5,909 bases of DNA from Bryobacteraceae bacterium (GCA_030039005.1 JASHQT010000660.1:1-5909); one strand, 5' to 3'. Shown: positions 1 to 5,909, counted from the stretch's first letter. Notes: generated from the letters alone by a model not told the origin. A program made the numbers and translations.

Positions 1-74
1 ATCATCTTCCATTCCCGCACGCGGCGGCGAAGCGCCCGCAGGTCCCGGCGAAATTTGAATCCCCAGTAGCTCAT
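1..74 (-). CDS. Possible divergent gene, N-terminus only, product unknown
   Basis: Reading leftward from the ATG at 74-72, the minus strand stays open to the window edge and gives 24 codons, beginning MSYWGFKFRRDLRALRRRV. The codons use high-GC third positions like the neighbouring genes, and the peptide looks protein-like: an aromatic start followed by a strongly basic, probably helical stretch with seven Arg between residues 9 and 20. Upstream of this ATG the frame has no ATG, GTG or TTG before the in-frame stop at 128-126, so this is the only usable start. No clear Shine-Dalgarno sequence is visible. The family cannot be recognised from so little. It would be transcribed away from the operon at 354. 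The alternative is a chance open frame in GC-rich DNA. In the plus direction all three frames are closed by 80, so the tail of an upstream plus-strand gene cannot be excluded. Confidence 0.42.
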   Translation of the reverse strand, partial: MSYWGFKFRRDLRALRRRVREWKM

Positions 75-108
75 TTCTAACTTAGCGCTTGTGTTACTTG
101 CCGCTTGG

Positions 109-120
109 TTGGGCGCCCAA
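109..120. promoter_or_regulatory. 12-bp perfect palindrome, possible operator
   Basis: The sequence TTGGGCGCCCAA is perfectly self-complementary across 12 bases with no spacer. It sits between the two divergent starts, 35 bases upstream of the minus-strand ATG and about 233 bases upstream of the plus-strand ATG. Symmetric sites like this often bind dimeric regulators, but GC-rich palindromes of this length also arise by chance, and the arms do not extend further as a clean repeat. It is not followed by a T-run, so it does not resemble an intrinsic terminator. Confidence 0.25.
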
Positions 121-234
121 ACGAGTTAATCCATTGAATCATAATCATCCAAGGATGGCATGGATTTCGGATCGAATGGTGCCGGGATGATCGTCAACGG
201 CGCTTTGGCGCAGGCAATCGAATTTGGGGCTCGC

Positions 235-254
235 GGGTGCGGCAAGGGTGCGGC
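235..254 (+). repeat. Tandem 9-bp direct repeat at 11-bp period
   Basis: GGGTGCGGC occurs at 235-243 and again at 246-254, separated by AA, giving an 11-bp repeat period (about one helical turn). It lies about 100 bases upstream of the first operon ATG. Winged-helix response regulators of the OmpR/PhoB class bind direct repeats with roughly this spacing, so a regulator site is possible. No third copy is visible at the same period on either side. With only two copies in GC-rich DNA, chance remains likely. Confidence 0.3.
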
Positions 255-293
255 GCGATCAAAAACCTGTAACCGAACTGGCTTGGGGCGGCA

Positions 294-306
294 CCTAACG
301 CTTAGG
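294..306. repeat. Short inverted repeat CCTAA-CGC-TTAGG
   Basis: Two 5-base arms separated by 3 bases form a small dyad 48 bases upstream of the ATG at 354. A related CTAA-C-TTAG dyad lies at 77-85, three bases from the possible minus-strand start. The arms are the same but the spacers differ (3 versus 1 base), which argues against one protein binding both. Either could be a weak operator or chance. Confidence 0.18.
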
Positions 307-353
307 CGGATCGGCATACATGTGGCGTGATATGCTGAGAGCGCCGCGATTCG

Positions 354-2618
354 ATGTTTGAGTTTCTGTTCAAATACCCGCCCACAGTGTTCGCCAAAGG
401 GAAGCTGGTGCTTCTGGGAGATTGGCCGATCTGGGTGCTGGTGGCGCTGTTGGTGGCGGCGGCGGTCGCGCTCGGCTGGGTGATCTGGCGGCGGCGCCGC
501 GCGGTCGCGCCCAGCATGCGCGGGCCGCGCACGGCCGTAGTTTGGGTGCTGCAAAGCCTGCTGGTCTGCCTGCTGCTGTTCCTTTTGTGGCAGCCGGCGT
601 TAAGTATTTCGACGCTGCGGCCGCAGCAAAATATCGTCGCGGTGGTGATCGACGACAGCAAAAGTATGGCCACGCGCGAAGATGGGCGGACGCGCGAAGA
701 GCAGGTGCTGGCGACGCTTAATGGCGGCCTTCTCAACAGCTTGAAAAGTAAATTTCAAGTCCGGCTTTATCGCCTGGGCGACCATCTGGAGCGTATCGAA
801 TCCCCGGACAAGCTCGCCGGCACCGCGCCCGCCACGCATATCGGCGAAGGGCTCAAGGAAGTGCTGGCCGATTCGGCCACGCTGCCCATCGGTGCGGTGG
901 TTCTGCTGAGCGACGGCGCGGACAACAGCGGCGGCATCGATCTTGAAACCATCTCGGACATCAAGCGGCAGCACATTCCCATTCACACCGTCGGTTTCGG
1001 GCGCGAGCGCATGGCGCACGATATCGAAGTGACGGACGTCCAGTTGCCGGCGCGGTCGCTCGAAAAATCGCGCCTGGAAGCCCAGGTGACGTTCCATCAA
1101 TGGGGGCTGAAGGGCGAGAAGGCGCATCTGACGGTCCGCGATTCGGGCAAGATCCTAGCCGCTCGCGACGTCGTGCTGGCAGGCGACGGCGCCGCGCAAA
1201 CCGAGACGGTACTGTTCAATGCGGGAGAGGCAGGAGTGAAGAACCTGCAATTCGCGATCGAGCCGCTGGCCGCCGAAGACAACAAGCTCAACAACGCGCT
1301 CACCCGCGTGCTGTACGTCGACAACGCCAAGCCCAAGGTACTGTACATGGAAGGTGAGCCGCGCTGGGATTACAAGTTCATCCGGCGCGCAGTGGAAGAC
1401 GACAAGAATATCGACCTGTATTGCGTGGTCCGCACCACGCAGAACAAGCTCTATGTGCAGGTGCCGCCCGATGCGCCGACCGGCGAACTGAAGGACGGTT
1501 TTCCCACCAAGGTCGACGATCTGTTCAATTATCAGGCCATCATCCTGGGCACCATTGAAGCGAACTACTTCACCACCGCGCAGCAGGATCTGATCCAGCA
1601 GTTTGTCGACCGGCGCGGCGGCGGGTTGCTGTTCCTGGGCGGGCACGTGTCGCTCGCCGACGGCGGCTACGAGAAGGAACCGTTCGCCGATCTGCTGCCG
1701 GTCCGGCTGCCGGATCACAAAAACACCTTCCACCGCGATCCCGCGACCGCGCAATTGACGCCGGCCGGGCGCGACAGCCTGATCACGCGAATTGAGGACA
1801 ATCCCCAGGCCAACGTCGAGCGCTGGAAGAAACTGCCATACCTGATGGATTTTCAGGAAGCCGGCCAGCCCAAGCCGGGCGCGCTGGTGCTGGCCGAGAT
1901 GGTCGCTTCCGGACACACGCTTCCGTTGTTAATCACGCAGAAATACGGGCGCGGGCGTACGGCCGTCTTCGCCACCGGCGGCGACTGGCGCTGGCAGATG
2001 CTCCAGCCGGTCGAAGACATGAGCCATGAAATTTTCTGGCGGCAGTTGATGCGCTGGCTGGTGGCCGATACGCCCACGCGCGTGGTGACGTCGGTGACCA
2101 GGCCCGTGATCTACGACGATGGCCACGTGCATTTGCGCGCCGAAGTTCGCGATACGACTTACCTGCCCACCAGCGACGCGCAGATCCAGGCGCGCATCGT
2201 GAGGCCGGACGGCGGCGCCGAGACGATCGAACTGCACCCCGATTCGCTCGAACAGGGCGTATACTCGGCGGATTGGGACGCCGCCAAACCCGGATCGTAC
2301 GTGGCCGAAGTCACCGCCGCGCGCGGCCAGCAGGAGCTGGGTCGCGACGTGATCACGTTCCGGCGTGAGGACGGCGTGGCCGAGAATTTTCACCTGGAGC
2401 AGAATCGCGATCTGCTCGAAAAGCTAGCTTCCCAAACGGGCGGAAAATATTATCGTCCGAACGAAGTGAGCCGGCTGGGCGAGGACATTTCCTATTCCGA
2501 TGCCGGCATCACCATTCGCGAAACCAGGGATCTGTGGGACATGCCGATCGTTTTCTTCGTGGTGTTGCTGCTGTGCTGCACCGAGTGGGTGCTGCGGCGC
2601 AGGTGGGGGGTGGTATGA
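354..2618 (+). CDS. Membrane VWA protein with glutamine amidotransferase-like domain
   Basis: This 754-residue protein is anchored by helices at about residues 24-45 and 61-86 and by a C-terminal helix at about 728-746. The Arg-rich loop at 46-59 and the Arg-rich C-terminus should be cytoplasmic, placing the large central part in the periplasm. Residues about 93-215 form a VWA domain with a complete metal site: D100, S102 and S104 of the DxSxS motif, probable T161, and the SDG at 186-188. Beta-sandwich-like sequence follows. Then comes a GATase1-like region, starting at the YMEGEPRWDYKF block (331-342), with the RGGGLLFLGGH stretch (421-431) and the GRTAVFATGGDWRW segment (532-547). No cysteine lies in the nucleophile region, so amidotransferase activity is unlikely. 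A second beta-rich segment (about 575-670) precedes the last helix. The architecture matches acidobacterial and planctomycete proteins annotated as glutamine amidotransferases beside MoxR, DUF58 and BatA genes. The ATG at 354 is the first start after an in-frame TGA at 336-338; its Shine-Dalgarno is weak. It overlaps the next gene by 4 bases. A scaffold or ligand-binding role with the MoxR ATPase is inferred. Confidence 0.93.
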   Translation: MFEFLFKYPPTVFAKGKLVLLGDWPIWVLVALLVAAAVALGWVIWRRRRAVAPSMRGPRTAVVWVLQSLLVCLLLFLLWQPALSISTLRPQQNIVAVVIDDSKSMATREDGRTREEQVLATLNGGLLNSLKSKFQVRLYRLGDHLERIESPDKLAGTAPATHIGEGLKEVLADSATLPIGAVVLLSDGADNSGGIDLETISDIKRQHIPIHTVGFGRERMAHDIEVTDVQLPARSLEKSRLEAQVTFHQWGLKGEKAHLTVRDSGKILAARDVVLAGDGAAQTETVLFNAGEAGVKNLQFAIEPLAAEDNKLNNALTRVLYVDNAKPKVLYMEGEPRWDYKFIRRAVEDDKNIDLYCVVRTTQNKLYVQVPPDAPTGELKDGFPTKVDDLFNYQAIILGTIEANYFTTAQQDLIQQFVDRRGGGLLFLGGHVSLADGGYEKEPFADLLPVRLPDHKNTFHRDPATAQLTPAGRDSLITRIEDNPQANVERWKKLPYLMDFQEAGQPKPGALVLAEMVASGHTLPLLITQKYGRGRTAVFATGGDWRWQMLQPVEDMSHEIFWRQLMRWLVADTPTRVVTSVTRPVIYDDGHVHLRAEVRDTTYLPTSDAQIQARIVRPDGGAETIELHPDSLEQGVYSADWDAAKPGSYVAEVTAARGQQELGRDVITFRREDGVAENFHLEQNRDLLEKLASQTGGKYYRPNEVSRLGEDISYSDAGITIRETRDLWDMPIVFFVVLLLCCTEWVLRRRWGVV

Positions 2619-3544
2619 AACCCTGGCTTTTGGCTATTGGCCTGTTGGCCACGGGCGCGCTGCGCGCTACGACCTTTTATGTGACAGTCGCAGGATTGGG
2701 CGGCGAGCCGGATTACGAGCAGCGCTTCACTGCGCAGGCGCAAGAAATCGACAAGCTGTTGCACGGTTCGAGCACCGACGCCAAAATCACCACGCTCTAC
2801 GGCCCGCAGGCCACCAAGGCCAATGTGCAGAATGCGCTTACGCAAGTGGCGCGCGAGGCCAAACCCGGCGACGCATTCGTGCTGATGATGATCGGCCACG
2901 GCAGCTTCGACGGCTACGACTACAAGATGAACCTCCCGGGTCCGGATATTTCGGGCGTCGAGCTGGGTACGCTGCTCGATCGCATCCCGTGCACGCGCCA
3001 ATTGGTGGTGAATATGACCAGCGCGAGCGGCGGGTCGCGCGCTGCGCTCGAAAAAGCCAATCGCGTCGTGATCACGGCGACGAAGTCAGGCAACGAAAAG
3101 AATGCTACCGTCTTCGCGCGCTTCTGGGTGGAGGCGCTGCGCGATCCGGCGGCCGATACCGACAAGAACGAAACCGTTTCGGCGCTTGAAGCCTTCACTT
3201 ACGCCTCGGCCAAGACCGCCGATTTCTACGACACGCAAAAACGCTTGGCCACCGAACATCCCACGCTCGAAGACACCGGCCAGGGCGATGGCGAGCGCAA
3301 GCCGTCGCCTGAAAACGGAGAAGGCCTGAAGGCCGCGCAATTCCCGCTGATGCGTATCGGACAGGCGCAGGTCGCCGCGAACACGCCTGAGAAGAAAGCG
3401 CTTCTTGAAAAACGCGATCAACTGGAAGAAGAGATCGACAAGCTCAAGTATGAAAAGGCCGCCATGCCGGCCGACGAGTACAAGAAACAGCTCGAAGATC
3501 TGCTGCTCCAACTCGCCAAAACCCAAGCGGAGCTCGACAAGTGA
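2615..3544 (+). CDS. Exported caspase-fold (C13-like) protein, catalytic Cys apparently replaced by Ser
   Basis: The 309-residue product starts with a signal peptide (residues 1-18, hydrophobic core LLAIGLLATGAL, likely cleavage after LRA). The next ~200 residues look like a clan CD (caspase/legumain) fold: alternating strands and helices, the hydrophobic strand FVLMMIGHGS with H95 of the GHG block, and strand QLVVNM running into TSASGG (135-140). In active members this second motif reads like DACxSG. Here S136 sits at the Cys position and N133 at the Asp position. The only cysteine, C126, lies before that strand, so the protein is probably not a cysteine protease. Residues 181-192 match an EF-hand loop (D181, D183, N185, V188, E192), lacking only the usual Gly. 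Residues about 257-309 are a charged coiled coil. The ATG at 2615 is preferred over an in-frame upstream ATG at 2534, because it gives the signal peptide, has a purine-rich AGGTGGGGGG upstream, and overlaps the previous stop as ATGA. Family assignment is moderately sure; a pseudoenzyme, adaptor or serine-variant role is inference. Confidence 0.88.
   Translation: MKPWLLAIGLLATGALRATTFYVTVAGLGGEPDYEQRFTAQAQEIDKLLHGSSTDAKITTLYGPQATKANVQNALTQVAREAKPGDAFVLMMIGHGSFDGYDYKMNLPGPDISGVELGTLLDRIPCTRQLVVNMTSASGGSRAALEKANRVVITATKSGNEKNATVFARFWVEALRDPAADTDKNETVSALEAFTYASAKTADFYDTQKRLATEHPTLEDTGQGDGERKPSPENGEGLKAAQFPLMRIGQAQVAANTPEKKALLEKRDQLEEEIDKLKYEKAAMPADEYKKQLEDLLLQLAKTQAELDK
3529..3532 (+). promoter_or_regulatory. 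Ribosome binding site supporting the GTG start at 3541
   Basis: GGAG at 3529-3532 lies 8 bases before the GTG at 3541, which is ideal spacing, and is embedded in the end of the preceding coding sequence. It supports GTG as the true start of the TPR peptidase. The GTG overlaps the TGA of the preceding gene as GTGA, consistent with translational coupling. Confidence 0.65.
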
Positions 3545-5745
3545 AACCGCCGGCCGCGCTCCTGATCGGGCTTGCTCTCGCCGCGGCGCTGGCCGAGCAA
3601 ACGCCGGCAGCGCTGGAAGCCCCCCTTGAACAATGCAGGGCGCTCGGACACCACGGCAAGCTGGATGAGGCACAGGCCTGTTTTGCCAAGCTCGCGGCAA
3701 GCCCGGATCACTATCTGCGCGCCGAAGGATTGTGGGGCATCGAGCGCTACGAGGACGCTAACAATCAGTTCCGCGATCTAATCAAGGAGTTTCCCAAGAA
3801 CGCCGAGTATCGCGTGCGTTGGGGCCGCCTGTTCCTGGAGCGCTTCAATCCGGATGAAGCGATCGGTCTGTTTAACGAGGCGGTGAAGATCGACCCGAAA
3901 AATGCGCAAGCCTATCTGGGCGTTTCGCTCGTGGAAGGGGAGAATTACACCAAGGGCGCCGTGGAAGCCGCGCAAAAGGCGGCGGACCTGGACCCCAAAC
4001 TGTACGAAGCTCACGAGCAGCTCGCCTTTTTGGCGCTCGAAGATAGCGACGAAGACAACGCCGCGAAAGAGGCCGACAAGGCGCTGGCGATTTCACCCGA
4101 GGCGCTGGACGGCATGGCGATTCACCTATCGCTCGATTTCCTGCACGACCACACGGATTCGCCTTGGGCCGCGCGCATCCTGAAAATCAATCCGGCCTAT
4201 GGCGAAGCCTGGAGCACCGCCGGGCATTTCTACGTCATCAACCGGCGCTATGACGAAGCGATCAAGGTCTATCGCCGCGCACTCGAATTGAATCCCAAGC
4301 TTTGGGAGGCGCGGTCGCAATTGGGCCTGACGCTGATGCGCCTGGGCTACGACCAGGAGGCGCGCGAACAGCTCGAGCAGTGCTACAACGCCAAGTACCA
4401 GAGCTACGAAACGGTCAATTCGCTGCGGCTGCTGGACAAATTCAAAGACTTCGTCACGTATCGAACGCCCACGGTGGTCCTGCGCCTGGATAAGAAAGAA
4501 GTTGACCTGCTGCGCCCCTACGTGGAAGAGCAGATCGAGCAAAACATGGCGGCCTACGAGCAGAAATACCAGATGAAACTGAAGACGCCGCTCCAGGTGG
4601 AAGTGTATCCCGATCATCCGGATTTCGAAGTGCGCACCATGGGCATGCCGGGCATCGGCGGAATTCTGGGCGTGACGTTCGACACGGTCATCGCGATGGA
4701 CAGTCCCTCCGGCCGCCCGCCAGGCAGCTTCCATTGGGCCAGCACGCTGCGGCATGAGATGAGTCACGCCTACATCCTGCAAGCCACCAACAGCCGCGTG
4801 CCGCGCTGGTTTACGGAAGGTCTGGCCGTCTATGAAGAAACCGCCGCCCGTGCCGACTGGGGCGATCGGCTGGATCCCGAGGCTATCCACGCCATGCAGA
4901 AAAAACTTTTGCTGCCGGTGGCGGAGCTGGATCGCGGATTCATCCGGCCCACCTATCCCGCGCAAGTGGTGGTCTCGTATTTCCAGGGCGGCAAGATTTG
5001 CAATTACATCGCCGAGAAGTGGGGTTATTCGAAGCTCCTCGACATGGTCCACGCATTCGCCGAACTGGAATCCACGCCGGAGGTATTCGAAAAGGTTCTG
5101 CATATCTCCACTACCGATTTCGACAAGGAATTTCTGGCGTGGCTCGAAAAGCAGAATAAAGTGACACTGGATCATTTCGACGAATGGCGCGAGAAGGTGA
5201 AGACCCTGGTGCAGGACGACCGCAATAAGGACTGGGGCGCGGTGATTCAGCTCGGCACGCAGCTCCGCGACTGGTATCCCGATTACGTCGAAGCCGGTAG
5301 CGTCTACGAACTGCTGGCCGACGCCTACGAAGCCAAGGGCGACAAAGACAACGAGCGCGCACAGCTTGAAAAATATAACGACATCGGCGGACGCGATCCG
5401 AAGCTGGTCGAAAAGCTCGCCACGCTCGAACAGCAGGCCGGCCACACCGACAAAGCCGCCGCGGCGCTCGATCGTCTAAACTACATTTATCCTGAAGATC
5501 AGGAGCTGCATAAGCGATTGGGCGACATATGGCTGGCCGAAAACAACATCGCGGGAGCGATTCGCGAGTACCAGGCGTGGGTCGCGCTCAAACCGCTGGA
5601 CCAGGCCACGGCGCATTACGATCTGGCCGAGGCGTACCGCAAAGCCAACAAGCTCGATCAGGCTCGCGACGAAGTTTTGGCGTCGCTGGAGGCCGCGCCC
5701 GGATTTAAACCCGCTCAAAAATTACTCTTAGAGATTGCGAAATAA
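3541..5745 (+). CDS. Exported TPR protein with central MA-clan zinc metallopeptidase domain
   Basis: The 734-residue product begins at GTG and carries a signal peptide (about residues 1-18, AALLIGLALAAALA, cleavage before EQ). It has no lipobox, so it is likely soluble in the periplasm. Residues about 25-290 contain TPR-type helical repeats, clearest at 90-120 (RVRWGRLFLERFNPDEAIGL and following) and 221-285 (AWSTAGHFYVINRRYDEAIK and following). Residues about 320-535 match the peptidase MA-like family: the zinc motif HEMSH (H405, E406, H409) and the third ligand E426 in WFTEGLAVYEE, 17 residues later. All expected catalytic residues are present, so it is probably active. Residues about 560-730 form a second TPR block ending at the C-terminus. 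TPR blocks flanking the peptidase suggest that they recruit a partner or substrate, possibly another protein of this operon. The gene overlaps its upstream neighbour by 4 bases and leaves only 6 bases before the MoxR gene. The substrate is unknown. Confidence 0.95.
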   Translation: MKPPAALLIGLALAAALAEQTPAALEAPLEQCRALGHHGKLDEAQACFAKLAASPDHYLRAEGLWGIERYEDANNQFRDLIKEFPKNAEYRVRWGRLFLERFNPDEAIGLFNEAVKIDPKNAQAYLGVSLVEGENYTKGAVEAAQKAADLDPKLYEAHEQLAFLALEDSDEDNAAKEADKALAISPEALDGMAIHLSLDFLHDHTDSPWAARILKINPAYGEAWSTAGHFYVINRRYDEAIKVYRRALELNPKLWEARSQLGLTLMRLGYDQEAREQLEQCYNAKYQSYETVNSLRLLDKFKDFVTYRTPTVVLRLDKKEVDLLRPYVEEQIEQNMAAYEQKYQMKLKTPLQVEVYPDHPDFEVRTMGMPGIGGILGVTFDTVIAMDSPSGRPPGSFHWASTLRHEMSHAYILQATNSRVPRWFTEGLAVYEETAARADWGDRLDPEAIHAMQKKLLLPVAELDRGFIRPTYPAQVVVSYFQGGKICNYIAEKWGYSKLLDMVHAFAELESTPEVFEKVLHISTTDFDKEFLAWLEKQNKVTLDHFDEWREKVKTLVQDDRNKDWGAVIQLGTQLRDWYPDYVEAGSVYELLADAYEAKGDKDNERAQLEKYNDIGGRDPKLVEKLATLEQQAGHTDKAAAALDRLNYIYPEDQELHKRLGDIWLAENNIAGAIREYQAWVALKPLDQATAHYDLAEAYRKANKLDQARDEVLASLEAAPGFKPAQKLLLEIAK

Positions 5746-5751
5746 TTCCAC

Positions 5752-5909
5752 ATGTCCACGCCAACCATAGCAATCAACGATTCGGCTGAATTGAAGGAAC
5801 GGGTCGACCGTTTCCAGGAGGTCCAGCGCGGCATCCTGCGCGAAGTCCGCAAGGTGATTGTCGGACAGGACGAGGTGATCGAACAGGTCATGATCTCGCT
5901 GTTTGTCGG
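5752..5909 (+). CDS. MoxR-family AAA+ ATPase, N-terminus only
   Basis: The ATG at 5752, 6 bases after the preceding stop, opens a frame that runs off the window after 52 codons. Residues about 14-34 are a charged helix (ELKERVDRFQEVQRGILREV). They are followed by VIVGQDEVIEQVMISLFV, the conserved segment just before the Walker A motif in MoxR ATPases. Walker A itself lies beyond the edge. MoxR proteins are cytoplasmic hexameric ATPases that act with VWA-domain partners as chaperones or cofactor-insertion factors. The VWA protein at the head of this operon is an obvious candidate partner, although its VWA domain is predicted periplasmic, so direct contact would need another component. No strong Shine-Dalgarno is seen (upstream bases are AAATAATTCCAC), so translation may depend on coupling to the preceding gene. 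DUF58 and BatA-type genes commonly follow such genes, but that cannot be seen here. Confidence 0.92.
   Translation, partial: MSTPTIAINDSAELKERVDRFQEVQRGILREVRKVIVGQDEVIEQVMISLFV

Larger units (their letters stand above)
75..353. other. Intergenic regulatory region without a convincing gene
   Basis: These 279 bases lie between the possible divergent gene and the first operon gene. The open frames crossing them on the minus strand run into the antisense of the 354 gene and have Arg/Pro/His-rich shadow composition. The region should hold the operon promoter. The best visible candidate is an extended -10-like TG-A-TATGCT at 328-336 with no good -35 box, which would give a leader of only about 10 bases. 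On the minus strand, TATGAT at 143-138 is a -10-like hexamer, also without a good -35. Neither is strong enough to call. The repeats and palindromes listed separately are the notable structures. I see no tRNA or recognisable riboswitch. Confidence 0.6.

Noticed and set aside
328..336. Extended -10-like TGATATGCT as the operon promoter
   Set aside because: Only a 4/6 match in the hexamer, no -35 box at proper spacing and an implausibly short leader; too weak to list as a promoter.
126..736. Two overlapping minus-strand open frames covering the upstream gap and the start of the first operon gene
   Set aside because: Arg/Pro/His/Ser-rich shadow composition, extensive overlap with the N-terminal membrane helices of the VWA gene and no supporting homology.
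1155..1916. Minus-strand open frame (253 codons) opposite the VWA/GATase-like gene
   Set aside because: Antisense to well-supported coding sequence; no recognisable family features and no operon context.
2534..2614. Upstream in-frame ATG as an alternative start for the caspase-like protein
   Set aside because: It would add 27 residues ahead of a clear signal peptide and overlap the previous gene by 85 bases. The ATG at 2615 has the ATGA overlap and a purine-rich ribosome binding site.
2500..3189. Plus-strand open frame in a third reading frame over the end of the VWA gene and most of the caspase-like gene
   Set aside because: Arg/Cys/Gly/Ala-rich composition typical of an out-of-frame translation; both true frames beneath it have clear protein features.
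3541..3640. Lipoprotein signal for the TPR peptidase
   Set aside because: The signal peptide ends in LAAALA-EQ with no cysteine; the first cysteine is residue 32, too far from the hydrophobic core to be a lipobox.
4126..5445. Long minus-strand open frame (439 codons) opposite the TPR peptidase gene
   Set aside because: It lies wholly antisense to a gene with clear domains, signal peptide and catalytic residues, and its composition is that of a GC-rich codon shadow with no recognisable motif.
5746..5751. Terminator between the TPR peptidase and the MoxR gene
   Set aside because: Only 6 bases separate the genes and no hairpin with a T-run is present, so transcription should continue into the MoxR gene.

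Overview
The window reads as a GC-rich bacterial chromosome segment, most likely from an Acidobacteriota member. This is inferred from the recognisable style of the proteins and their gene order, and no ribosomal or other marker gene is present to confirm it. Almost everything from 354 onward is one tightly packed plus-strand operon. It is preceded by a regulatory-looking gap and, at the left edge, by the probable start of a divergent gene.

Layout: (1) 1-74, minus strand: the first 24 codons of a possible divergent gene with an Arg-rich N-terminus, product unknown. (2) 75-353: a 279-base gap with no convincing gene. It holds a 12-bp perfect palindrome, a 9-bp direct repeat at 11-bp period, and a small inverted repeat. 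(3) 354-2618: a 754-residue inner-membrane protein with two N-terminal membrane helices, a von Willebrand A (VWA) domain with an intact metal site, a cysteine-less glutamine-amidotransferase-like domain and a C-terminal membrane helix. (4) 2615-3544: an exported caspase-fold (C13/legumain-like) protein that keeps the GHG histidine block. It has Ser where the catalytic Cys normally sits, followed by an EF-hand-like loop and a C-terminal coiled coil. (5) 3541-5745: an exported TPR protein with a central HEXXH...E zinc peptidase (MA clan, gluzincin type) and a second TPR block. (6) 5752-5909: the N-terminus of a MoxR-family AAA+ ATPase, cut by the window edge.

The three complete genes are joined by 4-base stop/start overlaps (ATGA and GTGA), and only 6 bases precede the MoxR gene, so they are very likely co-transcribed and translationally coupled. 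MoxR ATPases paired with VWA proteins are a known chaperone/metal-insertion theme (Bat, CoxD/CoxE, RavA/ViaA). The unusual part here is what sits between them: an apparently cysteine-less caspase-like protein and an apparently active TPR metallopeptidase, both with export signals. A reasonable hypothesis is a cytoplasmic ATPase linked, through membrane VWA proteins, to a periplasmic sensing or proteolytic module. No substrate or phenotype can be read from the sequence.
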